64,000 nucleotides of DNA from Nakamurella deserti. GTDB taxonomy: Bacteria; Actinomycetota; Actinomycetes; Mycobacteriales; Nakamurellaceae. Position numbers and translations under genes: made by a program. Numbering within the stretch: the first letter of the stretch is position 1; the number at the start of each line of letters is the position of its first letter. The stretch spans positions 2,046,001 to 2,110,000 of the forward strand of contig NZ_QCXS01000002.1 in the NCBI RefSeq assembly GCF_003260015.1. The letters run 5' to 3'. The notes beneath the pieces are model-generated. The model worked only from the letters and a program-made list of their open reading frames with translations, was not told where the DNA came from and searched no databases. Below are positions 56,354-64,000 of the stretch, piece by piece.

Positions 56354-58012
56354 TCATTCCCACTCGATGGTGCCCGGTGGCTTGCTCGTCACGTCGAGCA
56401 CCACCCGGTTCACCTCCGGCACCTCACCGGTGATCCGGTTGGAGATACGGGCCAGCAGGTCGTACGGCAGCCGCGACCAGTCGGCGGTCATGGCGTCCTC
56501 ACTGGACACCGGGCGCAGCACGATCGGGTGGCCGTAGGTCCGGCCGTCGCCCTGTACCCCGACGGAACGCACGTCGGCGAGCAGCACCACGGGGCACTGC
56601 CAGATCTCGGTGTCCAGCCCGGCGGCGGTCAGCTCGGCCCGGACGATGCTGTCGGCGGCCCGCAGGATCTCCAGCCGTTCGTGGGTCACCTCACCGATGA
56701 TGCGGATACCCAGCCCGGGCCCGGGGAACGGCTGCCGGCCGACGATCTCCGGCGGGAGTCCGAGCTCACGGCCGAGCAACCGCACCTCGTCCTTGAACAG
56801 CTTGCGCAGCGGCTCGACCAGCGCGAACTTCAGGTCCTCGGGAAGCCCGCCGACGTTGTGATGGCTCTTGATCGTCGCCGTACCGGTGCCGCCGCCGGAC
56901 TCGACGACGTCCGGGTAGAGGGTGCCCTGGACGAGGAAGTCGACACCGCCCTCGGCCTCGGCGATCGACGCGGCCGCGTCCTCGAACGAGCGGATGAACT
57001 CGCGGCCGATGATCTTGCGCTTGGTCTCGGGTTCGGTGACCCCGGCCAACGCGTCGAGGAACTGCTGCTCGGCGTCGACGGTGACCAGCTTGATGCCGGT
57101 GGCGGCGACGTAGTCCCGCTGCACCTGCTCCCGCTCCCCCGCCCGCAGGAGTCCGTGGTCGACGAACACGCAGGTCAGCTGGTCGCCGACGGCGGCGTGC
57201 ACGATCGCCGCGGCGACCGCGGAGTCGACCCCGCCGGACAGCCCGCAGATGACCTTCCTGGTGCCGATCTGCTCCCTGATCAGCGCGATCTGCTCGGCCA
57301 GGATCGAGTCGGCGGTCCACGATCCGTCGAGGCCGGCGACGTCGTGCAGGAAGCGGCGCAGGACCTCCTGACCGTGCTCGGAGTGCCCCACCTCGGGGTG
57401 GTACTGCACGCCGGCGAGGCGCCGCTCGAGGTTCTCGAAGCCGGCGATCGGGGTGTCGGTGGTGCTGGCCGTGACGGCGAATCCCGGGGGCGCCTCGGCG
57501 ACCGAGTCACCGTGGCTCATCCAGACGTTGAGTGAAGTCGGCAGATCGTGGAACAGCGCCGACGTGGAGTCGGTGACGTCCAGCGCGGTGCCACCGTACT
57601 CACGGCGGCCGGTGCGGTCGACGCGGCCGCCGAGAGCGGTGGCCATCGCCTGGAAGCCGTAGCAGATGCCGAAGACGGGGACGTCGGCGTCGAACAGGCC
57701 GGCGTCGACCTGCGGTGCGTCGTCCGCGTACACCGACGACGGTCCGCCGGACAGCACGATGGCGGCCGGGTTCTTCGCCAGCATGTCGGCCGTGGACATC
57801 GTGCTGGGCACGATCTCGGAGTAGATGTTGGCCTCCCGCACCCGGCGGGCGATCAGCTGCGCGTACTGCGCGCCGAAGTCCACGACCAGCACCGGGTGCT
57901 CGCCGACGGCGGCCGCGGCCGCCGTCGGCGGTTCCGCCGCGGGTTCGACGACGAGCGCCGGATCGTCGGTCCCGACCGGGTCGATGACCGGGTCGGTGGT
58001 GCTGTCGGCCAC
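56354..58012 (-). CDS. guaA: GMP synthase (glutamine-hydrolysing)
   Basis: A 552-residue enzyme converting XMP to GMP. The glutaminase domain has GICYGFQ with Cys117 and the [11 protein letters not shown]is/Glu pair; the PP-loop of the synthase is LSGGVDS near 258; the C-terminus ends KPPGTIEWE as in the family. GTG 58012 is used; a ~40-residue Ala/Pro-rich lead precedes the glutaminase core. The IMP-to-GMP partners guaB and guaB3 are 4-5 kb downstream. Confidence 0.95.
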   Translation of the reverse strand: MADSTTDPVIDPVGTDDPALVVEPAAEPPTAAAAAVGEHPVLVVDFGAQYAQLIARRVREANIYSEIVPSTMSTADMLAKNPAAIVLSGGPSSVYADDAPQVDAGLFDADVPVFGICYGFQAMATALGGRVDRTGRREYGGTALDVTDSTSALFHDLPTSLNVWMSHGDSVAEAPPGFAVTASTTDTPIAGFENLERRLAGVQYHPEVGHSEHGQEVLRRFLHDVAGLDGSWTADSILAEQIALIREQIGTRKVICGLSGGVDSAVAAAIVHAAVGDQLTCVFVDHGLLRAGEREQVQRDYVAATGIKLVTVDAEQQFLDALAGVTEPETKRKIIGREFIRSFEDAAASIAEAEGGVDFLVQGTLYPDVVESGGGTGTATIKSHHNVGGLPEDLKFALVEPLRKLFKDEVRLLGRELGLPPEIVGRQPFPGPGLGIRIIGEVTHERLEILRAADSIVRAELTAAGLDTEIWQCPVVLLADVRSVGVQGDGRTYGHPIVLRPVSSEDAMTADWSRLPYDLLARISNRITGEVPEVNRVVLDVTSKPPGTIEWE

Positions 58013-58144
58013 GGGGGTGCCGCCTTCCTGGGTCCGCAGTGGTGGTCCGGACGGGTCGGCGGGCGCGGGCCTGTTCGGTGTCCACCGGAGCGGTTGGAGT
58101 CTATCGAGCCCGGTCGGTGCGTCCGGCCGCCTACCGTGGGGACG

Positions 58145-58420
58145 GTGACCGTGCTCATCGACCCGCCGCGCTGGCCGGCCCACGGCCGGCTGTGGGCGCA
58201 TCTGGTCAGTGACGTCAGCTACGCGGAGCTGCACGCGTTCGCCGAACGCTTCGAGATCCCCTCCCGCGGCTTCGACCACGACCACTACGACGTGCCCGAC
58301 CAGCGCTACGACGAGCTGGTCGCCGGCGGCGCCGTCCCGGTCGATTCCCGCGAGCTGCTGCGGCGTATCACCGCGGCCGGGCTCCGGCAGCCGCGCCGCG
58401 ACCGCCGGCCGGTGAACTGA
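58145..58420 (+). CDS. DUF4031 family protein
   Basis: A 91-residue protein opening [23 protein letters not shown], with [22 protein letters not shown], the whole core of DUF4031. Starts at GTG 58145. The conserved Asp/His residues look like a metal or phosphate site, but no function is established. Divergent from guaA; 36 nt upstream of corA. Confidence 0.8.
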   Translation: MTVLIDPPRWPAHGRLWAHLVSDVSYAELHAFAERFEIPSRGFDHDHYDVPDQRYDELVAGGAVPVDSRELLRRITAAGLRQPRRDRRPVN

Positions 58421-58456
58421 CATCCGGTTCGCAGGTGGCGGGGCGATGATGGGGCG

Positions 58457-59533
58457 ATGACCGCCGAAGTCGACCGGCCCGCGCCGGTCCGCCGTACCCC
58501 CGCCCACCACTGGTCGCTGCGCTGGGACGGCGGCGCCGCCGAGCACGTCGCGGACCTGCACGCGCTGCGGGTGCTCATCGACGAACGCCGGTCGCGACCC
58601 GGTGCCGCCCGCGGCGTGGCCTGGGCCAACCTGGAGCGCGGACAGGGGGCGGAGCTGGCGTCACTGGCCGACGAGCTGCACCTGGACGACGAGGCGCTGG
58701 AGGACCTGACCGGGCCGATGGAGCGGGCCAAGCTCGACGTCGGGCGTGACGTCGCCGTCGTGGTGACCCGGGGGTGGACGTTCGACCCGGCGACCTGCCG
58801 GCTGACCACCTATCCGGTGTCGGCCGTGGTCAGCGACGGCGTGCTGATCACGATCGCCGACCCGGACCCGTTCGTCACCGGCTTCGACCGCCGGGTCAGC
58901 GGCTGCACCGGGGTGGTGACCGCCGGGCACCTGCTGTACGAGATGCTCGATCTCATCGTGGACGGGTACGCCGCGATCTACGAGCAGGTCGCCGACGCGG
59001 TCGACGAGCTGTCCGAGCGGGTCTTCGAGGACAAGCCGCTGACCCGCGACGAGCAGATCCGCTCCTTCCACCTGCGCCGGTCGCTGACCCTGATGCGCAA
59101 GGTCGGCGTGCCGATGCGGGACGTGACGACGGCGCTGGCCAAGGCGGCCCGCACGGACGGCGCCGACGGCGGGGTCGAGGACGGCGCGGACTGGCTGACC
59201 GGTCAGCTGCCGACCAGCACAGCCCGCCGCTTCGACGACGTCGCCGACCACGTCGCGCACGTCGCCGAGGGCGTCGACGGTCTGCGCGAGGTGATGAGCA
59301 CCCTCATCGAGACCAACCTCTCGCTGGCCGACGTCCGGCTCAACACGGTGATGAAGAAGCTCGCCAGCTGGGCGGCCCTAATCGCCGTCCCCACCCTGAT
59401 CACCGGCTTCATGGGGATGAACGTGCCCTACCCCGGGTACGACACCGAGGCCGGATTCCTGGGTGCGCTCGTGGTGATGGTCGTCGCCGTCGGCACCCTC
59501 ATCGTGTTGTTCAAACGCCGCGACTGGCTCTGA
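58457..59533 (+). CDS. CorA family divalent cation (Mg2+) transporter
   Basis: A 358-residue pentameric channel. A large cytoplasmic N-domain with long helices is followed by two C-terminal membrane helices; the pore signature GMN is near residue 320 ([11 protein letters not shown]), and the C-terminus is the basic KRRDWL. ATG 58457. Its TGA is the first three bases of the 56-bp left inverted repeat, which is unusual. Confidence 0.92.
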   Translation: MTAEVDRPAPVRRTPAHHWSLRWDGGAAEHVADLHALRVLIDERRSRPGAARGVAWANLERGQGAELASLADELHLDDEALEDLTGPMERAKLDVGRDVAVVVTRGWTFDPATCRLTTYPVSAVVSDGVLITIADPDPFVTGFDRRVSGCTGVVTAGHLLYEMLDLIVDGYAAIYEQVADAVDELSERVFEDKPLTRDEQIRSFHLRRSLTLMRKVGVPMRDVTTALAKAARTDGADGGVEDGADWLTGQLPTSTARRFDDVADHVAHVAEGVDGLREVMSTLIETNLSLADVRLNTVMKKLASWAALIAVPTLITGFMGMNVPYPGYDTEAGFLGALVVMVVAVGTLIVLFKRRDWL

Positions 59534-59586
59534 GCACTTTCCTCCCCGAGTCGGGTAGCTTTCTGCCCGCCCAGCGGGAACTTGTC
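59531..59586 (+). repeat. Left 56-bp inverted repeat of the DUF559 cassette
   Basis: This element matches the reverse complement of 60531-60586 at 52 of 56 positions. It begins with the corA stop codon TGA and ends at the first base of the DUF559 stop (59586). Inside it are two small hairpins: CCCGA-g-TCGGG (59545-59555) and CCCGC-cca-GCGGG (59566-59578). Confidence 0.93.
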
Positions 59587-60466
59587 TACCCGATCTCGAG
59601 GGCGGCGATGGTGGCCGCGATCTCGGAGACCACCGCGACCAGGTTCGTGCGGATTTCGTGGGGTGTGTACCGCAGGACCGTCCAACCGGCCCGTACCAGA
59701 GTGTTCTGGCGTGCCCGGTCAGCCCGGAACACGGCGGGCGCCGTGTGCGCCGCGACGCCGTCGACTTCCACGACGAGACGGAGTCCGACGACGGCGAAGT
59801 CCAGCCAGAACGACCGCCCGGCGACAGTCACCCGTACCCCCGCACGGACCTGGGTCAGCCCCGCCTGCCGCAGACCCGCGGCCAACTCGCGTTCCGGCGG
59901 CGACACCGTCCCGTCATAAGCGTCGTGCAATGCCTCCCTGGCAGCGATGACCCCGGTGGCACCGCCCAACCTGCTGAGGGCGTCCGTCATCTCCGGGACG
60001 CTGACGAAGCGCTGCAGAGCACGGTCGAACACATCGGGGCCGCGCTCCACGCGGACGCTCTCGAGCGCCGTCAGCGCACGGGTCGTCACCCGCTTGCCCC
60101 GGACATCGCACACGTCCGCCGGGTCGAGGTCGCGCCGTCGAACGGCCGCCCCGGGATGATGGAACGCGGACGACGCGCGGGGAACGGTCAGCGAGACGGG
60201 ACTGGACGGCGGTTCACGGAGGTCGTGCCACCAGGCCGCCCACCGACCGGAGATGACCGCCGTCGGTCCGAGCCACAGCAGTGCCGCTTCCAGGCGCACC
60301 GACGGCGATGGCGCCGTCGCGACGTGCCGGTACACCCCGGGAACTGCGACACCCACTCGCCACTGGTCACCGAGCGGCCGATCCGTGAGGCGCTCGATCC
60401 TGCGGCCAATGCCTGCCGTCGGGTGATGAGACCGCCCTGGGCGGCCAGCAGAGTCAGAACATCCAC
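59586..60466 (-). pseudogene. Frameshifted AbiEi-type HTH / DUF559 nuclease-like gene
   Basis: The N-terminal part (VDVLTLLAAQGGLITRRQAL...GEWVS) is an AbiEi antitoxin-like winged helix. The rest (VPGVYRHVA...ALLWLG, then the DUF559 endonuclease-like domain: FWLDFAVVGLRLVVEVDG, Asp and Glu of a PD-(D/E)XK fold) lies in another frame. The break is within about 60340-60360: one base seems missing between GEWVS and VPGVYRH. The start GTG 60466 is a best guess; GTG 60535 within the right repeat is an alternative. If the genome is correct this is a pseudogene, otherwise a sequencing error. Confidence 0.75.
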
Positions 60467-60507
60467 CGTCGCAGACTGACCGCTTGCGGTGACAGCCGTC
60501 GACCGCT

Positions 60508-60533
60508 GTCCACAGTGACGCGGTTGTGTGGAC
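60508..60533. promoter_or_regulatory. Inverted repeat GTCCACA-N12-TGTGGAC upstream of the cassette gene
   Basis: GTCCACA (60508-60514) and TGTGGAC (60527-60533) form 7-bp arms with a 12-bp spacer, 42 bp before the assumed start. AbiEi-type antitoxins are known to repress their own genes through inverted repeats, so this is a possible operator. It overlaps the right terminal repeat by 3 nt. Confidence 0.4.
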
Positions 60534-60586
60534 ACGTTCCCGCTGAGCGGGCAGAAAGCTACCCGATTCGGGAAGGAAAGTGCTCA
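60531..60586 (-). repeat. Right 56-bp inverted repeat of the DUF559 cassette
   Basis: Reverse complement matches the left repeat (59531-59586) at 52 of 56 bases; only four substitutions separate them. It ends with TCA, the complement of the guaB3 stop codon TGA at 60584-60586. Thus both repeats supply the last codon of a neighbouring gene. Confidence 0.93.
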
Positions 60587-61723
60587 GCCCTGGACGCTGA
60601 GCTCCACCTTCTGGAACTCCTTGAGGTCGGAGTAGCCGGTCTTGGCCATCGCGCGGCGGAGTGCGCCGAAGATGTTGGTGTCGCCGAGGGTGGTCGACGC
60701 GGGGCCCAGTAGCAGGGTCTCCAGCGGGACGTCGGCGCCGCCGCAGTAGGACACGTGCCCGCGGGGCAGCTGCGGGTGCGAGGCGGCGGACACCCAGTAG
60801 AAGCCCTGACCGGGCACCTCCTCGGCGGCGGTCAGCTGCTCGCCGAGCATCACCGCGTCGGCCCCGCAGGCGATGGCCTTGACCACGTCGGCCGAGGTCT
60901 GCAGATCGCCGTCGGCGATGACGTGCACGTAGCGGCCGCCGGTCTCGTCGAGGTAGGACCGGCGGGCGGCCGCGGCGTCGGCGATGGCGGTGGCCATCGG
61001 CACGTCGATGCCGAGCACCTCGTTGGTGGTGGTCGTGGAGCCCGCGCCGTAACCGACGATCACGCCGGCGGCTCCGGTGCGCATCAGGTGGGTGGCCGAC
61101 TGGTAGTTGCTGCAGCCACCGACGATGACGGGCACGTCCTGGTCGGCGATGAAGCTCTTCAGGTTGAGCGGCTCGCCGCCCTTCTCCACGTGCTCGGCGG
61201 ACACGATGGTGCCCTGGATGACCAGCATGTCGATGCCGGCGGCGACGACGACCGGCGTCAGCGACGCGGCGTTCTGCGGCGACACCCGCACCGCGACGGT
61301 GTTGCCGGCGGCCTTGAGGTCGACGATGACCTGCTTCAGCAGGTCGGGATCGACCGGTGCGGCGTACAGCTCCTGCAGCAGGTCGACGGACCCGGCGAGC
61401 AGGCCCTCGGCCTCGTCGTCGGACGACTTCTCCAGGATCCGGGCGAGTGCCGCCTCCGGGTCGGCGTAGCGCGCCCAGAGTCCCTCGGCGTTGAGCACCC
61501 CGAGCCCGCCGAGGCGGCCGACCTCGTTGATCACCCGCGGCGAGGAGATCGCGTCCGACGGGTGCGTCAGCATCGGCAGCGCGAAGCGGTAGGCGTCGAT
61601 CTGCCAGGAGGTGCTGACCTTGCTGGAGCTGCGGGTCCGCCGGGACGGCACGATCGACACGTCGCCGAGTCCGTAGCTCTTGCGGGCCGTGCGGCCCATC
61701 CCGATCTCGACGCTGTCCACCAC
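60584..61723 (-). CDS. guaB3: GuaB3 family IMP dehydrogenase-related protein
   Basis: A 379-residue TIM-barrel protein of the actinobacterial GuaB3 type, lacking CBS domains. VDSVEIGMGRTARKSYGLGDVSIVPSRRTRSSSKVSTSW and LTHPSDAISSPRVINEVGRLGGLGVLN match mycobacterial GuaB3. GAGGAG (61733-61738) directly abuts an ATG at 61732 and is 9 nt from the GTG at 61723, so I favour the GTG; the ATG adds three residues. GuaB3 acts in purine salvage (GMP reductase or related); not IMP dehydrogenase itself. The stop lies in the right inverted repeat. Confidence 0.9.
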   Translation of the reverse strand: MVDSVEIGMGRTARKSYGLGDVSIVPSRRTRSSSKVSTSWQIDAYRFALPMLTHPSDAISSPRVINEVGRLGGLGVLNAEGLWARYADPEAALARILEKSSDDEAEGLLAGSVDLLQELYAAPVDPDLLKQVIVDLKAAGNTVAVRVSPQNAASLTPVVVAAGIDMLVIQGTIVSAEHVEKGGEPLNLKSFIADQDVPVIVGGCSNYQSATHLMRTGAAGVIVGYGAGSTTTTNEVLGIDVPMATAIADAAAARRSYLDETGGRYVHVIADGDLQTSADVVKAIACGADAVMLGEQLTAAEEVPGQGFYWVSAASHPQLPRGHVSYCGGADVPLETLLLGPASTTLGDTNIFGALRRAMAKTGYSDLKEFQKVELSVQG

Positions 61724-61762
61724 GCGGGTCATCTCCTCAGATCGGCGGGCACCGCCACCCGC

Positions 61763-63310
<1,548 letters not shown>

Positions 63311-63431
63311 CTACCCGCAACGGGGTCGACCGGGCGAAGAAGCATCGCGGCGGTGAGCTCCATGGTAATGACCGGCGCGCGCCGTTCGGTGCGGGCGCGG
63401 GTGCCGTCGCCCACGCGGTCGAGACCGGCAC

Positions 63432-64000
63432 TCAGCCCGCGCTGGGCTCCTCCGCCGGCTGCTGCTCGCTGCTGCTGGTGCCGCCTTCCGGCTCCTCGTC
63501 GGGCCGGATGTTGGTGGTCAGCGGTATCTCGTCCTCCGGCGGCGGGGACGTGGTGGTGGTCTCGGACGACGTGGGGTCGACGGGCGGATCGACCGGCGTC
63601 TCCACGGGGGTGGTCGGATCGACGGGCGGGGGCGGCGGCACGCTGGTCACCGGCTCCTCGGTCGTCACCGGCGGGGGTTGGACGATCACCGTGGTCGGGT
63701 CGGCCGGGGGCACGACCGGGACGGAGCCCGCGGGCGTCGTCGGGGCGGCGCCGCCGCCGTCCGAGGCCGGGTCGTTCGGAGCCGGAGCCGGAGCCGGAGC
63801 CTGAGTCGGAGCCGGAGCCTGAGTCGGCGCGGGCACCGTGGGCACGGTCCCGGAACCGGCGGGAGCGCTCGACGACGGCGTCGGGGTGACGGAGGACGAC
63901 GCCCGACTTGACTCGATCTTGGCCTGGACGCGGTCCAGGTCCGACTGCAGCGTTTCCTGCACGCTCTTGTCGGCTCCGGTGAGCGCCGCGTTGACGCTCT
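63432..64000 (-). CDS. Partial: Pro/Thr-rich C-terminal part of a probable anti-sigma-D factor (RsdA)
   Basis: Only the C-terminal ~189 codons are in the window; the frame continues past 64000. A coiled-coil-like segment (SVQETLQSDLDRVQAKIESSR) precedes a Ser/Thr/Pro/Ala/Glu-rich stretch and ends ...SSEQQPAEEPSAG. In mycobacteria the gene next to guaB on the sigma-D side is rsdA with a similar disordered extracellular part, so this is the likely identity; the decisive N-terminal domain and membrane helix are out of view. Confidence 0.55.
   Translation of the reverse strand, partial: SVNAALTGADKSVQETLQSDLDRVQAKIESSRASSSVTPTPSSSAPAGSGTVPTVPAPTQAPAPTQAPAPAPAPNDPASDGGGAAPTTPAGSVPVVPPADPTTVIVQPPPVTTEEPVTSVPPPPPVDPTTPVETPVDPPVDPTSSETTTTSPPPEDEIPLTTNIRPDEEPEGGTSSSEQQPAEEPSAG
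63778..63825. repeat. 18-bp tandem repeat in the RsdA-like gene
   Basis: GGAGCCGGAGCCTGAGTC occurs twice (63790-63807 and 63808-63825) after two GGAGCC units. On the minus strand it gives the APTQAP repeats. It keeps the reading frame and is probably slippage in a disordered region. Confidence 0.8.

Overview
The window is 64 kb of very GC-rich chromosomal DNA from an actinobacterium. Short gene gaps, frequent GTG starts, ATGA/GTGA stop-start overlaps and lineage-typical gene orders all fit. These orders include sucC-sucD-(DUF5336)-perM-purN-purH, folD next to a DUF3017 protein, panC next to a DUF2520 protein, and guaB-guaB3 next to a probable rsdA. The set resembles a Nakamurella-like or related lineage, but this is inferred from gene order only. 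There are no rRNA or tRNA genes, CRISPR arrays, prophages or recognisable IS transposases.

Layout. 0-5.5 kb: a BMP-family lipoprotein gene, then the divergent succinate dehydrogenase operon sdhCDAB. 5.4-11.6 kb: a D,D-carboxypeptidase, an LLM flavin oxidoreductase, a methyltransferase, a BrkB-like membrane protein, trpS and a 29-residue membrane peptide gene. 11.7-15.6 kb: a four-gene osmoprotectant ABC importer. 16-20.2 kb: a secreted metalloprotease, small proteins and a degenerate NodB-like protein. 20.2-25 kb: a sugar ABC importer next to an orphan YcaO gene. 25.2-34.1 kb: xthA, icd, a MarR regulator, folD, panB-panC-DUF2520, purH and purN. 34.3-40.5 kb: perM-like, DUF5336, sucD and sucC. 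40.7-45.8 kb: membrane proteins and an ECF41 sigma factor with its carboxymuconolactone-decarboxylase-like partner. 45.9-51.4 kb: pcrA/uvrD, a Ca/Na exchanger, a 200-bp tandem repeat, and DUF2461 and DUF402 genes. 51.5-56.3 kb: a chorismate mutase behind an apparent Phe/Tyr attenuator, then a PspC-domain two-component system facing a PspC/LiaF-like gene. 56.3-64 kb: guaA, DUF4031, corA, an inverted-repeat-bracketed frameshifted DUF559 gene, guaB3, guaB and the tail of a probable anti-sigma-D factor.

Most genes are housekeeping: three TCA steps (icd, sucCD, sdh), purine synthesis (purN, purH, guaB, guaA), and pantothenate and folate metabolism. The most notable signals are not ordinary genes. 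(1) A leaderless FYYGY peptide, a 9-bp hairpin and a U-tailed terminator lie directly before chorismate mutase. (2) A 56-bp, 52/56-identical inverted repeat brackets a frameshifted AbiEi-HTH/DUF559 nuclease gene and overlaps both neighbours' stop codons. (3) A near-consensus ECF41 promoter sits before the ECF41 operon. (4) A 17-bp inverted repeat is centred between the two divergent PspC genes. (5) A ~200-bp tandem non-coding duplication. (6) The sdh terminator lies inside the first codons of the next gene.
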